From: Mesorhizobium loti R88b
GTDB taxonomy: Bacteria; Pseudomonadota; Alphaproteobacteria; Rhizobiales; Rhizobiaceae
Reading direction: 5' to 3'
NCBI RefSeq assembly: GCF_013170845.1
Contig: NZ_CP033367.1
Coordinates: 1,985,001 to 2,049,000 of the forward strand
Length of the DNA: 64,000 nucleotides
A program made the position numbers and the translations under genes. Below the pieces are notes generated by a model, which saw only the letters and a list, made by a program, of their open reading frames with translations, was not told the origin of the DNA and made no database searches. Shown here piece by piece: positions 27,650 through 36,678 of the stretch; positions within the stretch are counted from its first letter, which is position 1; the number at the start of each line of letters is the position of its first letter.

Positions 27650-28656
27650 GCGTGCAGCCCGGCTCGGTTGAGCAGCGGTTCGGCGTCGAGTCCGATATGG
27701 GCGTCGAGCAGTGCGCGGGTGTAGACCTGGGTCGGAGCGCCGACAATCTGTGCCGTCGTGCCAAGCTCGACCAACTGGCCGTGGCGAAACACGGCAATGC
27801 GCTCGGCAAGCTCGGCTGCCAGCGCGATATCGTGGCTGATGAACAGCAGCGTCATGCTATCCTCGGCCACCAGCCGGCGGATCAATGCGACGATCTCTGC
27901 CTGCACGATGGTGTCGAGCGCGCTGGTCGCCTCGTCGGCGATCAGCAATTTCGGACCGGCGGCGATGGCGGCGGCGATTGCCACTCGTTGTTTCTGACCG
28001 CCGGAGAGCTGATGCGGGAAGGCATGCAGGGCCGAGTCCGGATCAGGGAGGCGGACGCGTTCGAGGAGGGTTTTGGCCTTGGCGTATGCCTGCGGCCATG
28101 AGAGGCTGAGATGCGTGCGCGCGACTTCGGCAATTTGTTTGCCGACGGTCATGACGGGATCGAGGCTGGCGGAGGGGTCCTGGAAAACGAAGCCGATGTC
28201 ACGGCCGCCGAGGGGCACTCCACCGCGAAGATGACGAAGTTGGCGCTCTACGGCGCCCCCCTCTGTCCTGCCGGACATCTCCCCCACTTGGGGGGAGATT
28301 GCACTGTCGCCACCGCTTTCGCCGATCTCGAACGCTGCAGAGGAAGAGCCGGCGACGAAGCTGCCGATCTCCCTCCTTGCGGGGGAGATGTCCGGCAGGA
28401 CAGAGGGGGGTGCCTTGGCGCCCGACGCTGACGATGGGTGTATGAACCAACCGATGCGCCCTTCGATCGTAGCGCTCGCCGGCAACAACCCGGCAATCGC
28501 CAAAGCCAACGTGCTCTTGCCCGACCCACTCTCACCAATGATAGCCAGGCGCTCGCCAGCAACAACATCGAGGCTGATCCCCTTCAACGCCGCCACCTCA
28601 CTGCCGTCGCGGCGGTAGGTCACCGTCAGGTCGCGGATTGACGCCAGCGCGCTCAC
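27646..28656 (-). CDS. Peptide ABC importer ATPase, DppD-type, with an in-frame inserted element
   Basis: 336 residues from a GTG start at 28656 that overlaps the permease stop (GTGA). Walker A GESGSGKST (41-49), Q-loop VFQDPSASLDPVMTVG, signature LSGGQKQRVAIAAAI, Walker B LLIADEATSALD, switch His FISHDIALA. Between Walker A and the Q-loop, residues about 83-134 are encoded by a palindromic element and read [10 protein letters not shown]...[10 protein letters not shown]. Relatives lack such a stretch. The frame stays open across it, so the protein is probably made with an extra surface loop, though activity is unproven. Confidence 0.85.
   Translation of the reverse strand: MSALASIRDLTVTYRRDGSEVAALKGISLDVVAGERLAIIGESGSGKSTLALAIAGLLPASATIEGRIGWFIHPSSASGAKAPPSVLPDISPARREIGSFVAGSSSAAFEIGESGGDSAISPQVGEMSGRTEGGAVERQLRHLRGGVPLGGRDIGFVFQDPSASLDPVMTVGKQIAEVARTHLSLSWPQAYAKAKTLLERVRLPDPDSALHAFPHQLSGGQKQRVAIAAAIAAGPKLLIADEATSALDTIVQAEIVALIRRLVAEDSMTLLFISHDIALAAELAERIAVFRHGQLVELGTTAQIVGAPTQVYTRALLDAHIGLDAEPLLNRAGLHA
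28256..28410. mobile_element. MITE-like palindromic element, copy A, inside the DppD gene
   Basis: 155 bp bounded by perfect 30-bp inverted repeats (28256-28285 and 28381-28410) that begin CCCCCCTCTGTCCTGCCGG. Each end also folds on itself (ATCTCCCCC...GGGGGAGAT). There is no coding capacity for a transposase. Copy B has the same ends and architecture. Confidence 0.9.
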
Positions 28657-29483
28657 GACAGGCCCCTCCTGACCGCTGTCGTCTCGACAATGCCTTCGCC
28701 GGCCAGATAGACGCCGAGCACCGTCAGCACCAGCGCTATGCCCGGGACGATCGATAGGAAAGGCGCGGTGCGCAGCACCGCGCGACCCTCTGCAATCATC
28801 CCGCCCCAAGTGACCCGGTTAGGATCGCCGAGGCCGAGAAAGGACAGGGCGGCTTCGGTGAGGATGGCTGCGGCGACGATCACCGAGGACATCGCCAGCA
28901 CCGGCGGCAAGGCGTTGGGCAGCACCTCGCGAAAGGCGATTTCGAGCGGATGCATGCCGATGGCTCGGGCGCTGGTGACATAGTCGCGTTCGCGAATGGA
29001 GAGGACTTCCGAGCGGGCGATACGCGCCGGGCCGGTCCAGGTGCCGAGCGCTATTGCCGCAACGACAACGCCAAGCGACGGCCCGACGACGCTTACGAAG
29101 GCCAGCGCCAGCAGAAAGCTCGGCACGGTCTGGAAGGCATCGGTGATGCGCATCAGCACCTCGTCGGCGAGGCCGCCGGCAAAGCCGGCCAGCGTGCCGA
29201 TCACAGAACCGATGGCAAGCGCAGCTGCTGCCGCCGCGAGCCCGACAGCCAGCGAGGTGCGGGCGCCATGGAAAAGCTCCGCCAGCACGTCGCGGCCGAG
29301 CCGGTCGGTGCCGAGCGGCAGCGACCAGTCCTGGAAGGGCGGCAGCAGCGCCTGTCCGGCAATCGCTTGCGGGTCGCCGGGAAACAGCAGCGAGGCCGAC
29401 AGCGCCATGGCGACCAACGCGGCCAGAAGGATGGTGCCGGCAATCGCATCGGGCGTGCGCAGGAAACGGCGAAGCAGGCTCAT
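28653..29483 (-). CDS. Peptide ABC permease, DppC-type
   Basis: 276 residues with about six helices. Family blocks: PLGTDRLGRDVLAELFHGARTSLAVG and the EAA loop YVTSARAIGMHPLEIAFREVLPNALPPVLAMSS, ending FLGLGDPNRVTWGGMIAEGRAV. Its ATG overlaps the DppB stop (ATGA). Confidence 0.93.
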   Translation of the reverse strand: MSLLRRFLRTPDAIAGTILLAALVAMALSASLLFPGDPQAIAGQALLPPFQDWSLPLGTDRLGRDVLAELFHGARTSLAVGLAAAAAALAIGSVIGTLAGFAGGLADEVLMRITDAFQTVPSFLLALAFVSVVGPSLGVVVAAIALGTWTGPARIARSEVLSIRERDYVTSARAIGMHPLEIAFREVLPNALPPVLAMSSVIVAAAILTEAALSFLGLGDPNRVTWGGMIAEGRAVLRTAPFLSIVPGIALVLTVLGVYLAGEGIVETTAVRRGLS

Positions 29484-30463
29484 GCGCCCTCGCTGGCGCC
29501 GACGCGCGGGTCGAGGAAGGCATAGGCGATGTCGACGAGCAGGTTGATGACGATGACAAGGACTGCACTGACCAGGATGATGCCGAGCAGCAGCGGCGTG
29601 TCGCGCGAAGCCACGGCTTCCTGCGCCAGCCGGCCGAGGCCGGGCACGGAAAAGACGCTCTCGATGACGACACTGCCGCCGAGCATCTGCGCCGATTGCA
29701 GGCCGAGCATGGTGATCAGCGGCAGCAGCGCGTTACGGGCGACATGGGCAAGCACGATGCGGTGGCGCGACAATCCCCTGGCATGAGCGGCCAGCACAAA
29801 ATCCTGGCGCCAGGCCTCGGCCATGCCGGCGCGCATCATGCGCAGGTATAGGGCCAGATAGATGAAGCCGAGCGCGGCCACCGGCAGGATGAGGTGGACG
29901 GCGATGTCGGTGGCACGTGCAAGGCCGGTCTTGTCCGAGGCCAGGCTCTCGATACCGCCGATCGGCAGCCAGCGCAGATCGACGGCAAAGACGACGATCA
30001 GCACCAGGCCGAGCCAGAAACCCGGCACCGCATAAAGCGCCAGCGAGCCGATCGACAGGAAGCGGTCGCGGAAGCTGCCCGGCCTGGCGCCGGCATAGAT
30101 GCCGAGCGCCGAGCCCAGCCCGAAGGACAGCGCGGTGGCGCTGACCATCAGAAGCAGCGTGTTGGGGAGGCGTTCGAGGATCACGTCGCGGATCGGCCTG
30201 GAGAAGGTCACCGACTGGCCGAGATCGAGATGCAGCAGCGCCCAGAGATAGTTCGCGAGCCGCGTCAACTCGGACTGGTCGAGGCCCCAGCGATGGCGCA
30301 GCAATTCGATCATGCCGGCGTCGCCGCCGGTGGAGACAATGTAGGCGTCTACCGCGTCTCCGGGGGCCGCTTCGAGCAGCAGGAAGGTGCCGATGACAAC
30401 GATCAGCAGCACGAAGACGCTGCCGACAAGGCGGCGGTGGATTAGGGTGAGGGCGCGGTTCAT
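29480..30463 (-). CDS. Peptide ABC permease, DppB-type
   Basis: 327 residues. N-terminal VLLIVVIGTFLLLEAAPGDAVDAY, central TFSRPIRDVILERLPNTLLLMVSATALSFGLG, EAA loop DFVLAAHARGLSRHRIVLAHVARNALLPLITMLGLQ, and C-terminal VVIESVFSVPGLGRLAQEAVASRDTPLLLG. All are standard for DppB/OppB. It is separated from the binding-protein gene by MITE copy B. Confidence 0.93.
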   Translation of the reverse strand: MNRALTLIHRRLVGSVFVLLIVVIGTFLLLEAAPGDAVDAYIVSTGGDAGMIELLRHRWGLDQSELTRLANYLWALLHLDLGQSVTFSRPIRDVILERLPNTLLLMVSATALSFGLGSALGIYAGARPGSFRDRFLSIGSLALYAVPGFWLGLVLIVVFAVDLRWLPIGGIESLASDKTGLARATDIAVHLILPVAALGFIYLALYLRMMRAGMAEAWRQDFVLAAHARGLSRHRIVLAHVARNALLPLITMLGLQSAQMLGGSVVIESVFSVPGLGRLAQEAVASRDTPLLLGIILVSAVLVIVINLLVDIAYAFLDPRVGASEGA

Positions 30464-30512
30464 GGCGGTGACAGGACGCGGTGCCGATTGAGAGAAGTGC
30501 GGTGTCTAGGCA

Positions 30513-30662
30513 CCCCCCTCTGTCCTGCCGGACATCTCCCCCGCAAGGGGGGAGATTGGATGTCATCTCTGCTTTCGCTAACCTTGGATGCCGAATTTGC
30601 GCGACGGCGAAACTGCCGATCTCCCCCCTTGTGGGGGAGATGTCCGGCAGGACAGAGGGGGG
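30513..30662. mobile_element. MITE-like palindromic element, copy B
   Basis: 150 bp with the same perfect 30-bp inverted ends as copy A (30513-30542 and 30633-30662) and the same inner hairpins, but a different centre. It fills most of the gap between the binding-protein and DppB genes of the same operon. It will be transcribed and can fold into a long hairpin, perhaps dampening read-through. Confidence 0.9.
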
Positions 30663-30727
30663 TGTGAAGGAACTCGGCCTTCGACCAAATTCCCATTTTC
30701 TCGCGAACTTTCATCCGCGCAAATGTG

Positions 30728-32338
30728 TCACGATTCCAGATACGTGTCCGCCCAGTTCGACACCGCCCAGCGCGGGTTGTTGGCGATGTTGCCCACCGTG
30801 TCGCGCGCGACGCTGATGAAGCTCCATTCGGCGACGTTGATCAGCGGCAGGTCGGCGGCCACCTCCTTCTGGAACTCCTTGTAGAGGTCGGTGCGTGCCG
30901 ATGTATCGAGTGTCTCGGAGGCCTTGGCGATCAGCGCATCGATCGCGTCGTTCTTGTAGCCGCCCTGGTTGGAGAACGGCACGCCGTCGGGAATGCCGCT
31001 CTGCACCAGGATGGTGGTCGAGATCGCCGGGTCGCCGCGGAAAACCGGCGGGCCGACGGCGAGGTCGAAGGCGTGGTCGGTGTAGACCGCCTTGATGTGC
31101 GCAGCCGAGTCGTTGTTGACCAGCTCTGCGTCGATGCCTATTGCCGCGAGCGCCTGGCGCAGATAGTCGCCGAACTGCTTGGTCTCGTTGAAATAGGGTG
31201 CCGGCAAAAGTTTTAGCGTAAAGCGCTTGCCGTCCGCGCCTTTCTTGTAGCCGGCCTCGTCGAGCAAGGCGTTGGCCTTGGCGACGTCGAAGGCATAGGT
31301 CGGCACGTCGGCGGTGTAGAATTGCGGATCGTTCTTCGGCACCGGGCCGGTGGCGGTGGCGGCATAGCCGAGGAACACGGTCTTGACGACGAAATCCTTG
31401 TCGATGGCATGCGCGATCGCCTGGCGCACTTTCACATCGGCCAGTTCTTTGCGGCGATGGTTGATCTCGACGACGAGCTGATAGGTCAGCCCTTCATAGC
31501 CTTTGCTGATCACCTTCAGGCCCGGCACCTTTGAGATGCGGTCGAGGTCGGCCAGCGGTACGGCGGAGAAGGCGGCGAGCTGGATTTCCTCCGCTTCCAG
31601 TGCGCTCGCCGCTGATGTGCGGTCGGGCAGCACCTGGTAGATGATCTCGTCGAGGTACGGCTCGTCCTTGCCCCAGTAATCGGTATTTTTCGTCAGCTTG
31701 TAATACTGGCCGGCCTTGTACTCTCCGAACTTGAACGGGCCGGTGCCGATGGGGGCGTTGTTGGCCGGGTTGTCTTCGATCTTGCCGACCTCGTATATGT
31801 GCTTCGGCACGACGCTCGACAGCGCCGGCAGCGCGTTGCGGATCAGCTGGAACGGCGTTGGCTTGGCGAATTTGAAGATGGCGGTGAGATCGTCCGGGGT
31901 CTCGACGGCAGCCAGATCCTTGAACACGGTGCGGCCGAGGTTTTGCAGCGGCTTCCAGATCTGCAGCGCCGAGAAGGCGACGTCGGCCGAGGTGAACGGC
32001 TTGCCGTCATGCCATTTGACGCCATCGCGCAGTTTGAAGGTTACCGAGAGCCCATCGGCGGCACCTTCCCAGGAGAGCGCCAGGCGTGGCGCAAGCCCGT
32101 CCTTGCCGTCGAAGGAGGCTTCAGCCAGCGTTTCGACGATCTTGCTGGAAATGAAGAAGACGCCGTTGGAGGCGACGATCGCCGGGTTGAGGTTGCGCGG
32201 CTCGGAATCGGCGGCAAGCACCAACCGGCCGCCCTTCTTCGGCGTCTGCGTCCACCCCAATGTGGGCATGGCGGTGGAGGCCAGCAGCATCGCCGAACCG
32301 GCGAGCATCTTGCGTCTGGAAATCGTGAAACCTGACAT
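30728..32338 (-). CDS. Peptide/solute ABC binding protein, DppA family, Tat-type signal
   Basis: 536 residues. The N-terminus [21 protein letters not shown] has a twin-arginine motif (SRRKML), so it is probably exported folded through Tat. The mature part has [39 protein letters not shown] and [25 protein letters not shown], hallmarks of family 5 binding proteins for oligopeptides and similar solutes. First gene of the operon; two operator-like palindromes lie upstream. Confidence 0.93.
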   Translation of the reverse strand: MSGFTISRRKMLAGSAMLLASTAMPTLGWTQTPKKGGRLVLAADSEPRNLNPAIVASNGVFFISSKIVETLAEASFDGKDGLAPRLALSWEGAADGLSVTFKLRDGVKWHDGKPFTSADVAFSALQIWKPLQNLGRTVFKDLAAVETPDDLTAIFKFAKPTPFQLIRNALPALSSVVPKHIYEVGKIEDNPANNAPIGTGPFKFGEYKAGQYYKLTKNTDYWGKDEPYLDEIIYQVLPDRTSAASALEAEEIQLAAFSAVPLADLDRISKVPGLKVISKGYEGLTYQLVVEINHRRKELADVKVRQAIAHAIDKDFVVKTVFLGYAATATGPVPKNDPQFYTADVPTYAFDVAKANALLDEAGYKKGADGKRFTLKLLPAPYFNETKQFGDYLRQALAAIGIDAELVNNDSAAHIKAVYTDHAFDLAVGPPVFRGDPAISTTILVQSGIPDGVPFSNQGGYKNDAIDALIAKASETLDTSARTDLYKEFQKEVAADLPLINVAEWSFISVARDTVGNIANNPRWAVSNWADTYLES

Positions 32339-32527
32339 GATCGAACTCCGTCCTCTCCGCGACCCGATCGGCGCGACAACACCCCTCGGATGCCGGCACC
32401 GGCATCCTTGCGGCGGCGATTATGAGCCTTGCCGAGGGTTTCGCCAGAGACGGAATTGGCGCATCCTCGCTTGGCTTTGAAATTTTCGTCCGCTGGACCA
32501 GTTAGGAGTAATCGACCCACTCAGTCT

Positions 32528-32544
32528 ATCTGGTAGGACCAGAT
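32528..32544. promoter_or_regulatory. GntR/FadR-type operator, site 1
   Basis: ATCTGGT-AGG-ACCAGAT: perfect 7-bp arms with a 3-bp centre. 161 bp before the M24 peptidase start and 190 bp before the DppA-type gene. Same motif as 37366-37382. Confidence 0.75.
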
Positions 32545-32603
32545 TTGGCGAACGGGTGACGAATGACGACTTGGTGACCGCTGGGCTGCGCTCATTGCGG
32601 GAT

Positions 32604-32620
32604 TTCTGGCTAGACCAGAG
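32604..32620. promoter_or_regulatory. GntR/FadR-type operator, site 2
   Basis: TTCTGGC-TAG-ACCAGAG: a weaker copy of the same motif, 59 bp downstream of site 1 and 85 bp before the M24 gene. Confidence 0.6.
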
Positions 32621-32704
32621 TGCGCAAAATGGTGCAGATTTGATCGACAGCCAAGGGATCGTGGCGCAACAGTCGGCGATCCTCGGCAATTCAGGGAGAG
32701 AGAG

Positions 32705-33895
32705 ATGAACATTGCACCGGGCAAGAGTGCCGTCAGCACTATTCCGTTCGACCAGGCGAGGGTCGACCGGTTGATGGAGGAGGCCGGCATCGATGTGCTG
32801 CTGGCGACGTCCAAGCACAACACGCAATACCTGCTGGGCGGCTACAAGTTCATCTTCTTCGCCGCGATGGATGCGATCGGCCACAGCCGCTATTTGCCGA
32901 TCGTCGTCTACGAAAAGGGCGGGCCCGACCACGCCGCCTATATCGGCAACCGCATGGAGGGCGGCGAGCACCAGAACCATCCGTTCTGGACACCGACATT
33001 GCACGCCGCCTGCTGGGGCACGCTGGATGCAGCCAACCTTGCGGTCGAGCATTTGCAGAAGATCGGCAAGGCGGGTGCGCGCATCGGCATCGAGCCGGGC
33101 TTCCTGCCGTCGGATGCCTACACGCTTATCCGCAAGGCGCTGTCGGACGCCAAACTGATCGATGCGACAACGATGCTGGAGAGCATGCGGGCCATCAAGA
33201 CCGACGCCGAACTGGAGAAGCTGCGCACCGCCTCCGAACTGATCACCGATTCCATGCTGGCCACCATCCAATGGGCGCGCGAAGGCACGACCAAGGCCGA
33301 GATGATCGAGCAGATCAGGCGCGAGGAGACCAATCGCGGCGCGCATTTCGAATATTGCCTGCTGACGCTGGGCTCCAGCCACAACCGCGCCGCCTCACCG
33401 CAAGCGTGGAAGAAGGGCGAGGTGATGTCGATCGATTCCGGCGGCAATTATCACGGTTATATCGGTGACCTCTGCCGCATGGGCATTCTGGGCGAGCCCG
33501 ATGCCGAGCTCGAGGATTTGCTGGCCGAGGTCGAGACGGTGCAGCAGGCGGCGTTCTCGAAGGTGAAGGCCGGCATGCTGGGCGGTGATATGATTTCTTA
33601 TGCGGAAGGCGTGCTGAAGAAATCAAAGGTGGCGCCCTATACGGATTTCTTCGCCCACGGCATGGGGCTGATCACGCATGAGGCGCCGTTCCTGATGACC
33701 AACCATCCGGTCACCTATGAAGGCACCTATGCGGCCAAGCCGCTGGAAAAGAACATGGTGCTTTCGGTCGAGACGACCATGCTCCACCCATCGCGCGGGT
33801 TCATCAAGCTGGAGGACACGCTGGCGGTCACCGAGGGCGGCTACGTGATGTTCGGTGACCGGGGCAGGGGGTGGAACAGGGGTGGTATCGCCTAG
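32705..33895 (+). CDS. M24-family metallopeptidase (Xaa-Pro dipeptidase-like)
   Basis: 396 residues. An N-terminal creatinase-type domain is followed by the pita-bread catalytic fold. Expected metal ligands are visible: Asp in MSIDSGGNYHGYIGDLCR (two Asp), His in FFAHGMGLITHEAP, Glu in LSVETTM and Glu in FIKLEDTLAV. It probably cleaves Xaa-Pro dipeptides or a related amide. Divergent from the peptide importer, which would feed it. RBS GGGAGAGAG precedes the ATG. Confidence 0.9.
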   Translation: MNIAPGKSAVSTIPFDQARVDRLMEEAGIDVLLATSKHNTQYLLGGYKFIFFAAMDAIGHSRYLPIVVYEKGGPDHAAYIGNRMEGGEHQNHPFWTPTLHAACWGTLDAANLAVEHLQKIGKAGARIGIEPGFLPSDAYTLIRKALSDAKLIDATTMLESMRAIKTDAELEKLRTASELITDSMLATIQWAREGTTKAEMIEQIRREETNRGAHFEYCLLTLGSSHNRAASPQAWKKGEVMSIDSGGNYHGYIGDLCRMGILGEPDAELEDLLAEVETVQQAAFSKVKAGMLGGDMISYAEGVLKKSKVAPYTDFFAHGMGLITHEAPFLMTNHPVTYEGTYAAKPLEKNMVLSVETTMLHPSRGFIKLEDTLAVTEGGYVMFGDRGRGWNRGGIA

Positions 33896-33909
33896 CTGGA
33901 TGAAGGGCG

Positions 33910-34126
33910 CTGCCCCCTCACCCGGATTGCCATCCGAATTGCAAAGGGCAATTCGGGGCAATCCGACCTCTCCCCGAGGGGAGAGGAGGAGCCGGCGATG
34001 ATGCTCGTCTCTTCTCCCCTCGGGGGTGAGGCGTGATCCGCGCAGCGGACGAAAAGCCAACTGCTTGGCTTTTCGAACAACGAACGCCTGGAGGGCGGTG
34101 GCCGCGAAGCGGCCGGATGAGGGGGC
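33910..34126. repeat. Rhizobial-type intergenic mosaic palindromic element
   Basis: About 215 bp with imperfect inverted ends (GCCCCCTCACCCGG near 33912, CCGGATGAGGGGGC at 34111-34124). Inside are several hairpins: GGATTGCC...GGCAATCC, CCTCTCCCC-GAGGGGAGAGG and GAAAAGCCAA/TTGGCTTTTC. The layout resembles RIME-like elements of rhizobia. No gene is present in this gap. Confidence 0.75.
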
Positions 34127-34143
34127 CTTTGCAACGCGGGAGG

Positions 34144-34563
34144 TTACTTCCCACCCGCCGGGATCAGCCTGAAATCCGGCAGCTCCCGCAGGCCCAGTTC
34201 CGGTCCGGCAGGCGAATAGACAACAAACAGCTGCATCGGCCCGTCGCCCGTATTCAGCGTCGAATGAAAGCGGCTTTCCGGCACGTAGATGGTGCAGCCG
34301 GGGCCGACCTTCGCCACCACCGGATTACCCTTCTCGTCCTCGACCATTTGCTCGCCATGGCCGGAGATGACGAAGATGATTTCCTCGGCGCCGGGATGGT
34401 TGTGGCGTGTGTGGCCCTTGCCTGAGGGCAGGTCGACGACGCCGCCGGAAAAGCGCTCAGCACCGTTCACTTCCGGGGCTACCGTCAGCGACAGTTTTCC
34501 CCAGTCGAAGCCGAAGGCGCTGACGTCCTTCGGATAGACAAACACCTTGCTCCTGTCGGTCAT
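34144..34563 (-). CDS. Cupin-domain protein
   Basis: 139 residues forming one cupin barrel. Motif 1 is GHTRHNHPGAEEIIFVISGHGE (two His and a Glu as metal ligands) and motif 2 is GPGCTIYVPESRFHSTLNTG (last His). Probably binds a metal and a small sugar-like or acid ligand. Last gene of a three-gene operon with the PEP-hydrolase-like and Tm-1-like genes; the start lies four bases after the preceding stop. Confidence 0.85.
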   Translation of the reverse strand: MTDRSKVFVYPKDVSAFGFDWGKLSLTVAPEVNGAERFSGGVVDLPSGKGHTRHNHPGAEEIIFVISGHGEQMVEDEKGNPVVAKVGPGCTIYVPESRFHSTLNTGDGPMQLFVVYSPAGPELGLRELPDFRLIPAGGK

Positions 34564-34567
34564 TTCC

Positions 34568-35419
34568 TCATCCCTTCTTTTTCTTTTCATGTAGCGTGAC
34601 GGCCTTGAAATCGGCCGTCTGCCTGGCGATCGCGGCTTCAGCCGGCAGCCGTTCCATCGAGCTTGCGCCATAGAAGCCGTGCAGGCCCTTGCAGCGGTCG
34701 AGGATGTAGCGGGCGTCGTCCGGCATCGAGATCGGCCCGCCATGGCAAAGCAATATGACGTCCTTGCGCACCGAACGGGCGGCATTGGCGATGGCGTCGA
34801 TCTCGACCACGCAGTCGTCGAGCGACTTGGCCGAGGTGGCGCCGATCGAGCCGCCGGTCGTCACGCCCATATGGGCGACGACGATATCGGCACCGGCTTT
34901 TGTCATGGCGCGGGCTTCGTCGGGATTGAAGACGTAAGGCGTGGTCAGAAGGTCAAGCTTGTGCGCCTCGGCAATCATGTCGACTTCGAGCCCAAAACCC
35001 ATGCCGGTCTCCTCGAAGCTTCGGCGCATATTGCCGTCGAACAGGCCGATGGTCGGGAAATTCTGCACGCCGGAAAAGCCCATCGTCTTCAGCTCGGCCA
35101 GCAGCAGCGGCATGATGACGAAGGGATCGGTGCCGTTGACGCCGGCCAGCACGGGCGTGTGTCTGACCACCGGCAGCACCTCATAGGCCATTTCCTTGAC
35201 GATCTCGTTGGCATTGCCATAGGCGAGCAGGCCGGCGGCCGAGCCGCGCCCGGCCATGCGGTAGCGACCCGAATTGTAGATGATTATCAGGTCGATGCCG
35301 CCGGCCTCCTCGGCCTTGGCCGACAGGCCGGTGCCGGCGCCGCCGCCGACGATCGGCACACCCTTGTCGATCATTCCCCGGAATTTCTTCAATATGTCCT
35401 TGCGCGGTATGGCTGGCAT
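34568..35419 (-). CDS. Phosphoenolpyruvate hydrolase-like TIM-barrel protein
   Basis: 283 residues. Matches the PEP_hydrolase family: [100 protein letters not shown]. The family is related to isocitrate lyase-type barrels. Plant Tm-1 proteins carry this domain C-terminal to a Tm-1-like ATP-binding domain, and here the two are adjacent genes 10 bp apart. The bacterial reaction is not established. Confidence 0.85.
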   Translation of the reverse strand: MPAIPRKDILKKFRGMIDKGVPIVGGGAGTGLSAKAEEAGGIDLIIIYNSGRYRMAGRGSAAGLLAYGNANEIVKEMAYEVLPVVRHTPVLAGVNGTDPFVIMPLLLAELKTMGFSGVQNFPTIGLFDGNMRRSFEETGMGFGLEVDMIAEAHKLDLLTTPYVFNPDEARAMTKAGADIVVAHMGVTTGGSIGATSAKSLDDCVVEIDAIANAARSVRKDVILLCHGGPISMPDDARYILDRCKGLHGFYGASSMERLPAEAAIARQTADFKAVTLHEKKKKG

Positions 35420-35429
35420 GTCGGGTCTC

Positions 35430-36626
35430 TCAGTGTCTGGCGATGTCGAGGAAGGCGGCGGTTGCCACCTGAGCGAATTCGGGATCGTTGATGTGCAGTG
35501 GCAGGCGGCTGACGCGGCGTGTGGCAGTGGGCCTGATGGTGCGCTCGATGGCTTCGAACAGGACGGCATCGGCTTGCGGATCGAAGAAGGCGCCGCCCTC
35601 GATGTCGAGCGCCGAGACGCCCTTTTCCGGAATGAGAAAATGCACCGGCCCCTCGCAAAGAGCGAGCCCTGTGCCGATCCATTCGCCGATCTCGCGGCAT
35701 TCCTGCGCCGTTGTGCGCATCAGCGTGACGTTGGGATTGTGCTCGTAGAACAGTCTTCCTCGATACTGTTCCGGAATGGTCGAGAGCGCCCAGAAATTGA
35801 CCATGTCGAGCGCGCCGACCGAGCCGACATAAGGCAGGCCCGTGCGGGCAATCGCGCCGAAGCGATCCTCCGTCGCCGGCAGCACGCCGCCGAACAGCAG
35901 GTCGCAGACCTCGGTCGTGGTAATATCGATGACGCCGGACAGCAGGCCGCTATCGGCCAGTTTCTCCATGCTGCGGCCGCCAGTGCCGGTGGCGTGGAAG
36001 ACCATGCAGTCATAGGTCGAGCGAAGCTGGTCGGCGATGGCGGTCACACATGGCGTGGTAACGCCGAACATGGTCAGCCCGATCGATGGCTTGCCGTCGG
36101 GCAGCGGCGCGGGGTTTGCCGCCATGCCCGCTATCGCCTGGGCTGCATTGTGAAGAACAACGCGGGAGAGCCGGTTCAGCCCGGCCATGTCGGTTACCGA
36201 CGGCATCATGATGATGTCGGAGACATCGACATAAGGCGCTGTGTCGCCGGAAGCGAGCGTCGAGACCATGATCTTGGGCAGCCCAAGCGGCAGCGCACGC
36301 ATGCCCGATGTGATGATCGAGGTGCCGCCGCCGCCGCCAATGCCGATCACAGCGGCAATGTCGTTTCGCGACTGGATGAAGCGGGTGAAGGCGACGCCCA
36401 TGGCGGCAACCGCGGCGCCACGATCCTTGCCGCTGAGCACGGCTGTGCTGCCGTCCGGATGATGGCCGGCAATTTCCTTGGCGGTGATGTCGATGGGGAT
36501 GGTTGCGTGGCGCGTGCCGACGTCGACACGGGAAACGGCGGCGCCGGTGGCGGCGATCGCATCAGCCAGGAAGGCGAGTTCCTCGCCCTTGGTGTCGGCA
36601 GTGCCCACGACATAGATGCGCTTCAT
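35430..36626 (-). CDS. Tm-1-like ATP-binding domain protein (UPF0261)
   Basis: 398 residues: [25 protein letters not shown], the glycine-rich [59 protein letters not shown] and [31 protein letters not shown]. It corresponds to the N-terminal half of the tomato Tm-1 resistance protein. The role in bacteria is unknown. First gene of the operon, divergent from a TetR gene with a palindrome between them. Confidence 0.88.
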   Translation of the reverse strand: MKRIYVVGTADTKGEELAFLADAIAATGAAVSRVDVGTRHATIPIDITAKEIAGHHPDGSTAVLSGKDRGAAVAAMGVAFTRFIQSRNDIAAVIGIGGGGGTSIITSGMRALPLGLPKIMVSTLASGDTAPYVDVSDIIMMPSVTDMAGLNRLSRVVLHNAAQAIAGMAANPAPLPDGKPSIGLTMFGVTTPCVTAIADQLRSTYDCMVFHATGTGGRSMEKLADSGLLSGVIDITTTEVCDLLFGGVLPATEDRFGAIARTGLPYVGSVGALDMVNFWALSTIPEQYRGRLFYEHNPNVTLMRTTAQECREIGEWIGTGLALCEGPVHFLIPEKGVSALDIEGGAFFDPQADAVLFEAIERTIRPTATRRVSRLPLHINDPEFAQVATAAFLDIARH

Positions 36627-36665
36627 GGGCAGTTCCCAAGTTATTGCAAATTTTTGAGACGCGCG

Positions 36666-36678
36666 TATCATATTGATA
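36666..36678. promoter_or_regulatory. Probable TetR operator
   Basis: TATCA-TAT-TGATA, a palindrome reaching the first base of the tetR-like start codon and 40 bp upstream of the Tm-1-like start. The position suits autoregulation and control of the divergent operon. Confidence 0.6.

Larger units (their letters stand above)
32339..32704. other. Divergent promoter region between the DppA-type and M24 genes
   Basis: 366 bp without a gene. It holds two palindromes of the ATCTGGT-NNN-ACCAGAT type (32528-32544 and 32604-32620) and a half-site pair CTGGACCAG at 32492-32500. Promoters for both operons should lie here. Confidence 0.7.

Noticed and set aside
28256..28410. Frameshift or assembly error in the DppD-type gene
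   Set aside because: The extra sequence has perfect inverted ends that recur at 30513-30662, so it is a real element and the frame is kept.
35280..36677. N-terminal extension of the TetR frame
   Set aside because: It runs opposite the Tm-1-like gene; the DNA-binding domain begins only after 36678, where an ATG fits.
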